DNA of 64,000 nucleotides from Alopecurus myosuroides (lineage: Eukaryota; Streptophyta; Magnoliopsida; Poales; Poaceae): the NCBI GenBank assembly GCA_028641055.1, contig CM054057.1, positions 331,110,482 through 331,174,481 of the forward strand. The letters run 5' to 3'. Both the position numbers and the translations under genes were made by a program. Shown here in pieces: positions 10,288-23,739 of the stretch; the stretch's first letter is position 1, and each line of letters opens with the position of its first letter. The notes beneath the pieces were generated by a model that made no database searches, was not told where the DNA came from, and saw only the letters and a list, made by a program, of their open reading frames with translations.

Positions 10288-12031
10288 TGTAAGGTCCCCC
10301 AGAACCACTGTTCAAGGACACCTCCGATATGCATACATTCACGATCCCAAATCACACCAGTCGTGAACAACATATCAAGTTGGTACACAGATACAATACC
10401 CATTACACGATTAAAGAAAACACTTACAAAAGAGACATGCTCACATGACCAAGTCTACACAACTGCCACGCAGGGCAAACATACAACACACACAGCGGAA
10501 GACTAAAGCACACAAACGTAGTAGAGCCCAAGTCACTCCTTAACCTACAGGCTGCTGACCGAGAGACGATCCTAGTTTGCAAGGCCATCAGTGCAATACT
10601 CCTCCTTGTTGACCTCCTCCTGAGGCTCCTCCTCAAAGTCTGGCAAGTAAATGCCAGGGACGAAACCAATATGAGTACGTTTGAATGTACTCAGCAAGAC
10701 ACCCATCATGTAACTTACCAAATGCAAGTATGCTTATATGGTTTAGTAGGTAGGCTATACATAGGGTTCACTATCCATGATATATGAAATATAGATCATA
10801 GTTGGTTTTAAAATATTTGTATCTTTGTTGAAGAAGAATATAATATAATTTTCTTTCTCTTGTAGATATCACATGTACAATAGGTTTTGTAAAACCTTGT
10901 TAAAAAGAAAGCTTTCTCTTTGCAAAATTTCTTGGAATCAACTTCCAGTTTTTGGTTTAGAAAATAAAGTTTTTCTTTGCAAAACTTCTTGTAAAACGAC
11001 TTCTGGATTTTCTCCATCCGTACCTCATTGGTACCAAGTTCCTTCTTTCAACACTTCCCAAGTTCCAACTCCTTTTCAAAACTCCTTTTTGAAAAACATT
11101 GACACAATGCTAGCTACGTGGCCATTCAACTTTCCATATCCGAGGACGTGACTATTCCGAATAGTTTGACTCTGCAGAGGTGTACACAATCCACGAGATT
11201 CAGTACATCCGCGGTGAACAACCACAGACTGTAACAACAGTATGTAAACATCAGATAACCGATCCTAACCATCCACTATGTTCAAGCTAGTAAATACCTA
11301 TCTCTTCAGTTGGGTTTGATCCCCGGCACCTGGTCGACCCCGCCATGACAGGAGAATCATGCTTTCTCCCCGGCACCTGGTCTAACCCCGCCATGTCAGG
11401 ACCCAACTGTCGCGTCCGGAGGGAAACTTAATCCCACAATTTATGTGTTGCACGTTTCATAACTTGGCGGCATTCGGTTCGAGGGAGTCCGTCCCCTTGT
11501 AGCAAATTGAGATAGAACACACACTAACAAAAACAAACTTCAAGTTAAGCCTCGTGCCCATGTTGAGGTAGGGTGGAGGTATGGTAAAGGTTGTCTGGCG
11601 AAGACTAGGTTATGATTCATTTTGGTAAAACGTTTTTTCCCCAAAAATGACCACTTCAACATTCCTCCGGTAGATAAGGCCTCGCCTTTCTACCGAGTTT
11701 CCCCATAAAGCCTTTGTTTTGCAAAAACATATTTTTAAGGTGTCCACTTAGGGACTTATACTTTGGTGGTAATAAATACCACACGGTGGCTACGGGCTTG
11801 GTAACACCAAGTAATAACTACTGGCGTATTACTAGTATAATGTTGATAGTAGTAGTAGTCACTCAAAAATAGTTTTTGGTAATCAAAGTTTTTGTAAAAC
11901 TTTAAGAAGTAAATCATGCATGAGATATAATGATAAGTGTAGTAACAGCAAGCATTAGGATGGCTTTCCTTAAATCTCTTAGTGTCCCTGGCCTTGAAGC
12001 AGCTTGAACTTAACACACAACTCGACAACTC

Positions 12032-12063
12032 CTTCTTCTTCTTCTTCTTCTTCTTCTTCTTCG
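12032..12063. repeat. TTC microsatellite in the H LTR
   Basis: About ten uninterrupted TTC units. The same site in the right LTR (about 21253-21272) has six, and in fragment I (28125-28140) the complement has about five. This shows replication slippage since the LTRs separated. Confidence 0.9.
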
Positions 12064-14514
12064 TTTTCTAACGTCGTAAAATAAATACAGACACACACAC
12101 TTAGAAATAAAGAAGGAAATCAAATTATCCAAGCAATACCTACAGCAAGCAAACTTATTCCTTGCGCAATACTCAGAAAATTATTGCGAAAACTATCTCA
12201 CAAACACTCATGGTATAAAGTTATCGTCAGAAATACCTATGGTTGAGAAACCATATTCCACACTTTAAATATCATATATGGGGTGGGGGTACCACTCTCA
12301 TAATAATATATTTAAGAAGATAAAAATAAAGCATGTGGTAAAAAAGGTGATACTATTAAAATAATAGCAATCAGTCAAAACAATACCCATGGCAGTGGGT
12401 ATTAACAACAGCACAAGCAATCACCCCCAACATAGTTTACCACTAACCTAATGCATATATAGAAAGATACTACTAAGAACAACAATAACATAAGTACAAT
12501 ACTCATGCTAAGGTAAACACTCAAACAAATTCCAAACAGCAAAGCAAACAAACCACAGATGAATAAGCTAGTTACTGTCTATGCTTATGTCTAACCAAAA
12601 GCTAAGGAATCCATCAATCATGAAAATAACCAAACAAACCAGTGGCTCAACCAATGGTAACACGTCATAAGACACACTCTAAAACACAATACTCACAAGA
12701 GATAACAAAGCTAGAAAACAACATAATGACAGGAGTGCGCTAATAGCTTACTAGTATGAAAATTCTACCCAAGCATGCTATAAGAATTTATTTCATTCTA
12801 CAACCCATCACAACTAGCGACTAAAATACCTATGCCACAAGAACAGAAGTAAAAACATGCTAAACATGCTAGGACAATCATACAACCATAAGATAAATGA
12901 CCAACATAAGGGAGCAAACTCATAACATCTAGTGGTGACACTAATGCAACACTAGGGAGGCAATCAACACTGCAAGAATGCATTCTCCTAAACAAACAAC
13001 ACAAGAATATGGATACTTACAAACAGCAGACACCTTACACATGCTAGTAAGCAAATAAAATAATTCCATGAGAACACTACCTAGTCAGAGCAAACCAAGT
13101 CTAATGATCATGCTTTTCTAATCAATCAAATAACAAGCAATCAAAGTACAAGCTATACAACCAGTAGCTATGCACTCAATGCAAGCTCAAACAAACAATT
13201 TCAAAAATCCAAACACTCGGGGAAAACTATCCACACATAATCTACCAATCACTAGGAAAATAATTCTATTTGCAAACCACAATAAAAAATAATCCAAACA
13301 ACAATCAAGCACTTCTTAACATGATATCTCCAAGGAAACATTATGTCAACAAATGGACCACAACTAAACATACTAAGATTCACTAAGTATTACTAACACT
13401 CCAATCAACCAAGTGGAACAAACAACTATTTCCCTTGGTGGAAATTACTAAACAAACATATAGAAATATATGATACTAGCAACCAAGTGCATCGTAGGGA
13501 ATGTGTAATCCTACCCAAAATGCAATGGGACCAGTGGGTTATGGGACCACTAATACCAAGGCATTTAGAGGTCACAAAGCCTCTGGTCACACTTGAAAAA
13601 ATAATCTATCAAAGCATTCATCACACAACTATCCTACTAGTGAAAACAGTAAAGTGAAAATAAACAAACAAGTGTTACACATGTTTTGCTATAAAATAAA
13701 GTTCAAGCTAACAGAGATACTACTATCACAATAACAGTACCAAAATGGTACTGGACTCAACTCAACAACATCAAAACGTAGGTGCACATTCATACAAAGA
13801 TTTTGCTCACACAATCTAGTCAAAAATAAATACTAGAACATCATATAAGGCTAACTCTAGTTATATTTTATTTCCAAACATGCACACACTTCCTAATGTA
13901 CTTGTACTGCAAGAAGACAACCTAATAAAAAGTAGAAACACATCTATACATGCTAGGAAATAAGTGGCAACCAATCAAACATTTAATCAAAAACAAATAC
14001 ACAAGATCTACTAAAAACAGAGAAGCTGCTGTATCTAAACATGCTCACCAAAAATCATCTAGAGATAAAAAAAAACTTACTCCCAAGCTAGGATTAGATA
14101 GATCTAGCTATACACAAACTCATCTAATTGGATTCACCTCACAAATCATTTTTAAACTCCTTCTAAAAATCATAGAAATACCTACTGGTCCAATACCAAA
14201 ATGGATGGCATTTCCATTTGGTAACACACCTTGATGTGAGGTTAGCTCCTATTGATAGATATATTCACTAGCTACGAAATGGATACACACACAAAAAGTT
14301 ATGTCCCAAATGGTTAAACAGATACTCTCAGGCATTTTAATTACCACAGCAAAAATACACATGAAAATATGAATCTACCACTTGGATGTTCAAGAAAAAG
14401 TAGATCTACTGCCACCAAAATTTGTAGAATAAAATTTGCACTCTAGCTATTTTAACCGGAGAAAAAGTAAACATACAAGTTTCTATAAAAACTAAAAAGG
14501 AAAAACAAACTGGC

Positions 14515-15360
14515 GCACGTGCCAGATTCCTCAGCGAGCGGCCCAGCTAACAGCCGAAACGGCCCACGCTCTCCCGCACGTGCGGAAACGTGGCACGTTC
14601 AACGTGGCACATTGATCAAAAGATCAACGGAGAACACGTCGTCGTCCACCTCTCCTCTCTCTTCTCTCTCTCACCGAATGACGGGAAAACGGCGAGGGTC
14701 GTGGTGCTCACCGTGGGGGCTGCGGGGTCGAGGCGCGGGGTCGGGGAGGGTGCTGGGTGTTCGGGCTATTGCAGGGTGCAGAGGACGGCGGGTGGCGTGG
14801 CCCCAGTCGCTGGCGCGGTGAAAGAATGGCCACGGCGGCGAGATCGACGACGACGGTCGACCTGGAAACGAACAAGCGCGGGGAGGGGTCAGGGGCGGTC
14901 TAGGCGTTACGGGGAGCTCATCGAAGGCAACAACGGGTGGTGGGAGTGCACGGGCAAGGCTCTACCTGACCCGAGTGGCTGCGGTGGCCGGCGGCAAGCT
15001 TTGAGCTCGTGGCGCCCGTAGAGGCTCTCGGGCTTGCTCTGGTTGCTCGAGGGGGACGTGGGGAAGTGAGGGAGTGCAGCGGCGCAAGGGACACGCACGG
15101 GGTGGCTTATACCTGTGGAATTTTGTTCGTGTTCATGAGGGTGCTCTCGAGTGGTGTCAGGGAGCGGCATGGGGCGTTTAAGCTCGTGTCCACGACATGC
15201 CAGGGCATGGGATGATGCCAGGGGGCAAGGAGGGGTAGGGGCAAGTCAAAAGTGGCTCTAACAGGGATGGAGAGGCCAAGGCATGGCCACAGGGCCCACT
15301 GCACAGTGCAGCCAGGGCATGCCCACTCCTCTCTGTCCTCACCTCTTTGACAGAAGCACA
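14515..15360 (-). other. GC-rich block with exon-like signals inside the H LTR
   Basis: An abrupt GC-rich island in an otherwise AT-rich LTR, repeated at 23740-24600 and, diverged, in fragment I. On the minus strand a polypyrimidine-AG (TCGTTTCCAG, ending near 14862) and a GTGAGCAC donor at 14711 flank about 150 bp of GC-rich sequence. The equivalent signals in fragment I are TTTTCTTGCAG at 10101-10110 and GTGAGCAC at 10227. Long frames across the block differ between copies and look like products of GC content. This could be the LTR promoter and leader, possibly a spliced leader exon. Confidence 0.4.
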
Positions 15361-16307
15361 CTCTCTCCCTAGACCATCTAGAAGCTCGCCAAAGGATCCA
15401 ATGTCGAGTCCAAAAAATGTTCAACACCCAAAACAAGGTCCCACTTCCAAACTTGGAAGCAAAGGCAATGCACATATCTGTCAAACTTTGTAACAACAAC
15501 TGTTTTTGAAAAAATCAGAAAAGTTCAATTTCAGGGACTTAGTGAATTTTCTAAGTGTTGAAAACAGATAAAAGCATCCGAAAGTTCACACTGTTTTCAA
15601 GGGTAAAATAAATTACAAATGTTGTTTCAAAATTGGAGATTGTTAAACATGTTTTAAACTTTCAGAAACATCTTTTGAAAACAAATTTGAAATAGTGGAA
15701 GGCTATGAAAACATAGTGGGAAAAGAGGTACTTTCTGTTTTTGTCTGTTTTCTAAAAATGCCTTTTTCTGTCTTATTTTTCTTCCACAAAAACAACAAGC
15801 AAAAGATTGTTTTTCTTGTTCCAAAATTCAAATCAGTCTGATGGATTTGTAGCCCATATATCAAGGAACAAATAAAATTCAAGAAAACATAAAATGGAAT
15901 GTTATAGCCTAGTGAAAACAAGTGTCGAAAGCAGGTACTTGGCTATATTTTCACGGAATAGTTTCTATAGAAAACTTAGAAGAAAACTTCCATGAATCAT
16001 TTTGAATTTTTTTTCTTGGATCCAACAAAGCTAAAAGTTTATTTAAAGATGCAAGCAAGCATGATCCAAGTCTTGGAATAAAATCACTTAAGTAACATCA
16101 GGGAAAATATCGGGGAAAAATTATAAAAGTGTTTTCAGGAAAATCTGGTATTGGTTTTAAATTGAAACAAGTCTTGCATTGAATACATGTTTCTTGTCAC
16201 ATACACAATGTTGGTTCAAGCCAACATGTTGTTGTAAAAAAAATTGTTGGCGCATATTTTTGTCTCCTTGAATTACAGCACAAGGTTCCATAAACTGGGG
16301 TGTGACA

Positions 16308-16326
16308 GACCTTCCCCCCTTAAAAG
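16308..16326 (-). other. Polypurine tract of element H
   Basis: On the minus strand this reads CTTTTAAGGGGGGAAGGTC immediately before the 3' LTR start TGTCACACCCC. It is a clean purine run, with plus-strand orientation opposite to the element. Confidence 0.85.
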
Positions 16327-19300
16327 AATCACGTCCCGAGATTCGCAGGCAAGCGGAAAAAGGGTGTGGTAAAAATAACAATGTTATATCATTGGTTTAC
16401 AACAACAAGTGTTGGTGGTTGGTAACATTAAGCACATGTGCTTCCCCCCTTTGATTAATCTTACCAAAATTCACCGGTAGGTTAGTTTTCCAAAGGGTCG
16501 AGGTGTCGTGTTCTAAACCTCGAACTTATTGTTCCTAAAAACCATAATAGTTAGTTCAAGGATTACTCTTAAGAAATAATCCACTAGTTTCCAATCCCAT
16601 ACCCCTGATAGGCTGCTACCTTCAACTGTCTATCTGAACCATCACTGGAATACCAAGCTAAGATTATCAATCCACTATTATATCCTTTGGGGCATAAACA
16701 TTTCTGATCATAGTATAGATCAATTTATCGGATAGCCACCAATCTTTATTAAGCATGAACTTTACATTGCTCATTTCCTAAGATTCAGGAAATCCACTAT
16801 CTTCCTCTTAATCTAACCTATACTTAAAAAGGCAAGTCTCAATCATTGTCTCCCTCTAAAGGTATTTTTGCCACGATCATATTGCTAAAGCTAAACCAAC
16901 AAATCCAACAATCATATACCAACTTAGCTCTATTTCTATAAACCTTTTCAACACTCCAAACTCTCATCGCATTATCAGAGCTAAATCATTTTTCCTCAAA
17001 TCAATCTCAATAGAGTGTGACAAGCTCCGAGAATATATCACCAGGAATAATCATCTACTATCTCCAAGACCTACTGAGTCTTCTTAAAAATCCAAAAACC
17101 ATTCTTTCATGTCCACCAATTAGCTTTCCCATACATGACAATCTAATATGACTCGAACAAAAATCGAAGTGTTAATACCAATCCGATCTTCATCATATGA
17201 TAAGTGCATCCTAAAATTCCGATGGTTCCCACCAATATCCCTAAACCTCCAATCATTTCTTCTATGCTACATATTTAGCTCCAGATAACTTCCAAGTTTT
17301 GGGGTCCACAACTGGTTAGCCCCAAAGTGTATATATTGTAATTCAACTCAAATGATTCACATATGATCCTCAAATTTTCACTGCTAAGATAAACCTCAAT
17401 GAATCTCCACAAGCCTATATTATAAAATCTGGTTCCTCCAAAATAGATACACGAGAGATCTTATTGTCTAGTAAAAAATCATAGTATTAGAAATCGAATG
17501 TTCCAATCAACTTCCTCTTTCTGTCAGACAGCCTCAAAACATCCTAAGGCACCTTTCTCCTTGGTCTTGAAAAGTTTGTTAGTAGTTTTAAAACTGATGT
17601 TAGGTGTTAAATAAAGTACGTTAGTGTCGTCAATTTTAAAGATACTTTTTACTAGTCCGACGAGACGCTACTGGTGTTCCATTTACGTCGGACTTCTCAG
17701 GGTTTGAAGTCAAACAAAACTAGGGCGATCATAGGTCTGGTTTGAAAACGTACCATTAACTAAGGCATGAGTCGCAGGTGCTTTTGCAACGTCATCTTGG
17801 TATCGAGGTCCACTCATAGAACTCTTTTGTTTCTTCTCGGTTGGACCCTATGTCTCTTGGCCTTCATTAGGATGAAGTAGAACACGGTCCTTCTAGGGAC
17901 ACTCACGAGCGAACTATCCTTCCTTTCCACCGGTAAAGCAACCCGTGGTCCTAGGCCTGACATTCACACGCTTTCTTGGGGGTCGTGGCATCGCAGGTAA
18001 GGTACTGCGAGTCACTGGAGAACTAGGTTCTCCTGTGGTCACTATCTTCCTTTTTCGATTCCCTCCAGCAAGCAAGCGCTGGTATTCTCTCATAAGGATA
18101 GCATTATTCTCAGCATTATTGGTGACAAGCTGAGTCAAATGCTCCAGGGTAGCAAGGGTGGCATTGTGCTCTGCACGAGCGGCTTCACGGTCTTCCTTTA
18201 ACAGAGCAAACAGTTGGGCCACTATTGGCTCATGTGGTGGAGGTAAATTGTTGGCCATGCTGAAGAAGAGAACAATATAAGACGAGAGCAGACAAAAAGG
18301 TAGTTTTGTCTTGAAAACTTGTGAAACACACCGGCTCATAACAGAGATGAGAACGGTTGAAAACACAACAACAAACAACCATCTAGAAAACAACCACAAT
18401 CACGAACAAAGACTAACATATACTTAAAACAGAGTCTTAACAGGCATAACACCACTTAGGGTTCACATGGCAAAAGCATAAGGCTTACAACACACCTAGC
18501 ACACACATAGCTCTTAGCAGAGTTCATACAACCCAAACACAAACAAGCGTCTTGGGTGGGAGCAACCCAACTCCGAATATTCTGCGGCAATCCTAAGTGC
18601 TCAAGGTTACGCGTAGCTGTTCCTCCAACTCTTCAATCCTAGCCTGGTTGGTTGCAAGCTAATATTGAAGGCTTCTCACTTATGAACGAAGGTGTGAGTC
18701 AACATACTTCATAGTCTTCCTTTGTGCTCCGAGACAACGCTCAGTAGCAGAGGAAACTCTCAGGTCTTTCTCTAGCTGGTCTATCTCCCTTCCTCGGAGG
18801 TCGAATTCTCCTCTAAGCCTATCAAGAGAGAACCGAGTGTTGTACAGCTATCCCTCCATGTGCCGGAAGTGACGAGCAAAGACAAAGTCTTATGTGACAT
18901 CTACCGGCTTGTCATCCTCACCGCGCCTCCCATAGTATCTATAGGGGGTGCTTCAAACTTGCTGCAAAAGAAGCTCGCGAGCTTCGCGATAGTAAACTGC
19001 ATCACTCTAAGGATACCATCTTCCCAACTGCTCTCCACTACTTAATAAGCGATCTCTGGGGTTGACGGTGCTAGCAAAGGTGCACGAATGGTACAGACCA
19101 CCATCCAGGACAATTCTCGTCCATCAGGTGAATCTAAGCTCCCTTCAACTCAGGTACTGGGCGACCGATAAGGCGAGTCATCTTGATCAAATCCTCCTCA
19201 AAGCGGCGGTAGCAAGGTGCATGCGATCCCAGCCGGAAGGAATCGGTGAAGAGAACTGCCATCTACACAAAATTTTAAATAGCTTATATTAGGTAACTGT

Positions 19301-19480
19301 GTGCAAAATTTTAAGATGCTCAACGGTAACTTAGTATAAGTAGAGTTTTCAAAAACACAGAGGGGATGGAGTATGTAGAATATTTTGGTAAATAGTCATC
19401 TTAGTACTTAGTTCTATAGACTGACTCTTCAGAGTACTAGCTAACGTCTATGCTAACTAAGGTCTCCTAAGGTCAGGATA
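16327..19480 (-). other. Internal region of element H, mostly non-coding
   Basis: About 3.2 kb between the polypurine tract and the PBS. Apart from the gag remnant at 17890-18258 I find no recognisable coding sequence. No protease, reverse transcriptase or integrase motif is present on either strand. Barley LARD internal regions are likewise non-coding with conserved RNA structure, and that may be true here. Confidence 0.65.
17890..18258 (-). pseudogene. Gag remnant of element H (N-terminal helix and broken zinc knuckle)
   Basis: From the ATG at 18258-18256 the minus strand encodes MANNLPPPHEPIVAQLF, then a helical stretch of the type KEDREAARAEHNATLATLE, and further on a basic proline-rich segment. 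It ends in CFTGGKEG, a stop, and FAREC. The last part is a CCHC zinc knuckle (C-x2-C-x4-H-x4-C) in which the second Cys reads Gly and the His position is a stop codon. The body of gag between helix and knuckle is missing, since only about 110 codons separate them. The open frame extends upstream to 18399, but that part is hydrophobic and unlike gag. A gypsy gag origin is likely. It is not functional. Confidence 0.55.
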
Positions 19481-19492
19481 GCTGTGATACCA
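19481..19492 (-). other. Primer-binding site of element H (initiator Met tRNA, one mismatch)
   Basis: Reads TGGTATCACAGC on the minus strand, against the standard TGGTATCAGAGC, with a 4-bp spacer to the LTR edge at 19497. It shows that the right LTR is the 5' LTR. Confidence 0.8.
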
Positions 19493-19741
19493 ACTCTGTA
19501 AGGTCCCCCAGAACCTATGTTCAAGGACACCTCCGATATGCATACATTCACGATCCCAAATCACACCCGTCGTGAACAACATATCAAGTTGGTACATAGA
19601 TACAATACCCATTACACGATTACATAAAACACTTACAAAAGAGACATGATCACATGACCAAGTCTACCCAACTGCCACGCAGGGCAAACATACAACACAC
19701 ACAGCGGAAGACTAAAACACACAAACGTCGTAGAGTCCAAG

Positions 19742-19936
19742 TCAAGCCTTAACATACAGGCTGCTGACCGGGAGACGATCCTGGTTCGCAAGGCCATCGG
19801 TGCAGTACTCCTCCTTGTTGACCTCCTCCTGAGGCTCCTCCTCAAAGTCTGGCAAGTAAATACCACGGACAAAACCAATATGAGTATGTTTGAATGTACT
19901 CAGCAAGACACCCATCATGTAACTTACCAAATGCAA
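19742..19936 (-). other. Small acidic open frame near the 3' end of the H LTR
   Basis: The minus strand encodes about 64 residues with the core IYLPDFEEEPQEEVNKEEYC followed by TDG and NQDRLPVSSL. The same frame is present in fragment I at 29363-29545 with a conserved core (IYLPDFEEEP, KEEYCTDG, NQDRLPVSSL). In the left H LTR one codon is a stop. Substitutions between copies are both silent and amino-acid changing, so selection is not shown. It could be part of a spliced LTR transcript or chance. Confidence 0.3.
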
Positions 19937-22900
19937 GTATGCTTATATGGTGTAGTAGGTAGGCTATACATAGGGTTCACTATCCATGATATATGAAAGA
20001 TATATCATAGTTGGTTTTAAAATCTCTGTATCTTTGTTGAAGAAGATACTTCAAAATATAATAATATAATTTTCTTTCTCTTGTAGATATCACATGTACA
20101 AGAGGTTTTGTAAAACCGTGTAAAAAAGAAAGCTTTCTCTTTGCAAAACTTCTTGGAATCAACTTCCAGTTTTTGGTTTAGAAGAGAAAGATTTTCTTTG
20201 CAAAACTTCTTGTAAAACAACTTCTGGCTTTTCTCCATCCGTACCTCAATGGTACCAAGTTCCTTCTTTCAACACTTCCCAAGTTCCAACTCCTTTTCAA
20301 AACTCCTTTTTGGAAAACATTGACACAATGCTAGCTACATGGCCATTCAACTGTCCATATTCGAGGACGCGGCTATTCCGAATAGTTTGACTCTGCAGAG
20401 GTGTACCCAATCCACCAAATTCAGTATATCCTCCGTGAACAACCACGGACTGTAACCACATTATGTAAACATCGGATAACCGATCCTAACCACCCACTAT
20501 GTTCAAACTAGTAAATGCCTATCTCTTCAGTTGGGTTTGATCCCCGGCACCTGGTCGACCCCGCCATGACAGGAGATTCATGATTTCTCCCCGGCACCTG
20601 GTCTAACCCCGCCATGTCAGGACCCAACTGTCGCGTCCGGAGGGAAACTTAATCCCACACTTTATGTGTCGCACGTTTCATAACTTGGCGACATTCGGTT
20701 CGAGGGAGTCCTTCCCCTTATAGCAAATTGAGATAGAACACACACTAACAAAAACAGACTTCAAGTTAAGCCTCGTTCCCATGTTGAGGTAGGGTGGCAG
20801 CACGGTAAGGGTTGTCCGGCGAAGACTAGGTTATGTGTCATTTTTGTAAAACACCTTTTTCCGAAAAATGACAACTTCAACATTCCTCCGGTGGATAAGG
20901 CCTCGCCTTTCTACCGGGTTTTCCCATAAAGTCTTTGTTTTGCAAAAAACATATTTTTAAGGTGTCAACTTATTGACTTATACTTTGGTGGTAATAAATA
21001 CCACACGGTGGCTATGGGCTTGGTAACACCAAGTATCAACTACTGGCATAGTACTAGTATAATGTAGATAGTAGCAGTAGTCACTCAAAAATAGTTTTTG
21101 GTAATCAAAGTTTTTTTCAAACTTTAAGAAGTAAAACATGCATGAGGGATAATGATAAGTGTAGTAACAACAAGCATCAGGATGGCTTTCCTTAAATATC
21201 TTAGTGTCCCTGGCCTTGAAGAAGCTTGAACTTGACACACAGCTCGACAACTCCTTCTTCTTCTTCTTCTTCGTTTTCTAACGTCGTAGAAGAAATACAG
21301 GCACACACTTAGAACTAAAGAAGGCAATCAAATTATCCAAGCAACACCTAAAACAAGAAAACTTACTCCTTGCGCAATACTCAGAAAGTTATCACGAAAA
21401 CTATCTCACAAACACTCATGTATAAAGCTATCGTCAGAAATACCTATGGTCGAGAAACCATATTCCACACTTTAAATATCATAGATGGGGTGGGGGTACC
21501 ACTCTCATAATAATATATTTAAGAAGCTAAAAATAAATCATGTGGTCACAAAGGTGAGACTTCTAAAATAATAGCAATCACTCAAAACAATACCCATGAC
21601 AATGGGTATTAACAACAACACAAGCAATCATCCCCAACATAGTTTACCACTAACCTAATGCATAGGTAAAAAGATACTACTAAGCACAACAATAACATAA
21701 GTACAATACTCATGCTAAGGTAAACACTCAGACAAATTCCAAACATCAAAGCAAACAAACCACAGATGAATAAGCTAGTTACTGTCTATTCTTATCTCTA
21801 ACCAAAAGCTAAGGAATCCATCAATCATGAAAATAACCAAACAAACTAGTGGCTCAACCAATGGTAACAATTCATAAGACACACTCTAAAACACAATACT
21901 CACAAGAGATAACAAAGCTAGAAAACAACATAATGACAGGAGTGCGCTAATAGCTTACTAGTATGAAAATTCTACCCAAGCATGGTATAAGAATTTATTT
22001 CATTCTACAACCCATCACAACTAGCGACTAAAATGCCTATGCCACGAACAGAAGTAAAAACATGCTAGAACAATCATAAAACCATAAGATAAATGACCAA
22101 CATAATGGAGCAAACTCATACATCTAGTGGTGATACTAATGCAACAGTAGGGAGGCAATCAACACTGCAAGAATGCACTCTCCTAAACAAACAACACAAG
22201 AATATGCATACTTACTAACAGCACACACACACACCTTACACATGCTAGTAAGAAAATAAAATAATTCCATGATAACACTACCTAGCAAGAGCAAACCAAG
22301 TCTAATAATCATGCTTTTCTAATCAATCAAATAACAAGCAATCAAAGTACAAGCTATACAACCAGTAGCTATGCACTCAATGCAAGCTCAAAAAAACACT
22401 TTCAAAAATCCAAACACTCAGGGAAAACTATCCACACATAATCTACCAATCACTAGGAAAATAATTCTATTTGCAAACCACAATAAAAAATAATCCAAAC
22501 AACAATCAAGCACTTCTTAACATGATATATCCAAGGAAACATTATGTCAACAAATGCGCCACAACTAAACATACTAAGATTCACTAAGTATTACTAACAC
22601 TCCAATCAACCAAGTGGAACAAACAACTATTTCCCTTGGTGTAAAATGCTAAACAAACATATAGAAATATATGATACTAGCAACCAAGTGCATGGTAGGG
22701 AATGTGTATTCCTACCCAAAATGCAATGGGACCAGTGGGTTATGCGCCCACTAATACCAAGGAATTTAGAGGTCACAAAGCCTCTGGTCACACTTGACAA
22801 AATAATCTATCAAAGCATTCATCACACAACTATCCTACTAGTGAAAACAGTAAAGTGAAAATAAACAAACAAGTCTTACACATGTTTTGCTATAAAATAA

Positions 22901-23739
22901 AGTGCAAGCTAACAGAGATACTACTATCACAATAATAGCACCAAAATGGTACTGGACTCAACTCAACAACATCAAAACTTAGGTGCACATTCATATAAAG
23001 ATTTTGCTCACACAATCTAGTCAAAAATAAATACTAGAACATCATATAAGGCTAGCTCTAGTTTTATTTTATTTCCAAACACGCACACACTTCCTAATGT
23101 ACTTGTAATGCAAGAAAACAACCTAATAACAAGTATAAACACATCTATACATGCTAGGAAACAAGTTGCAACCAATCAAACATTTAATCAAAAACAAATA
23201 CACAATATCTACTAAAAACAGAGAAGTTGTTGTATCTAAACATGCTCACCAAAAACCATCTAGAGCTCAAAAAAATTACACCAATCTTGGATTAGATAGA
23301 TCTAGCAATACACAAACTCATCAAATTGGATTCACCTCAAAAATAATTTTTAAACTCCTTCTAAAAATCATAGAAATGCCTACTGGTCCAATACCAAAAT
23401 GGATGGCATTTCCATTTGGTAACACACCTTGATGTGAGGTTAACTCCTATTCATAGATCTATTCACTAGATACTCAAAACAAATTGGTTTGAACAAAATG
23501 GAGACACACACAAAAAGTTATGTCCCAAATGGTTAAACATGTACTCTCAGGCATTTTAATTACCACAACAAAAATACAAATGAAAATATGGATCTACCAC
23601 TTGGATGTGTTCAATAAAAAGTAGATCTACTGCCACAAAAAAATTGTAGAGTAAAATTTGCACTCTAGCTATTTTAACCAGAGCAAAAGTAAACAGACAA
23701 GTTTCTGTAAAAAATAAAAAGGAAAAACAAAACTGGGCG

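Larger units (their letters stand above)
10288..16307 (-). repeat. 3' LTR of element H (left copy)
   Basis: Opens TGTAAGGTCCCCCAG on the plus strand and ends GGGGTGTGACA, so it begins TGTCACACCCC on its own strand. It repeats at 19497-25501 throughout. Most of it is AT-rich, with a GC-rich block at 14515-15360 and a TTC microsatellite at 12032. Many short frames are present in both copies, but none is long or conserved enough to call, except possibly the small acidic frame near the 3' end. In this copy a Gln codon of that frame has become a stop. Confidence 0.9.

Noticed and set aside
14519..15499. Long overlapping frames in the GC-rich part of the H LTR
   Set aside because: Low stop frequency from GC content explains them. 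The copies in the other LTR have different ends and stops.
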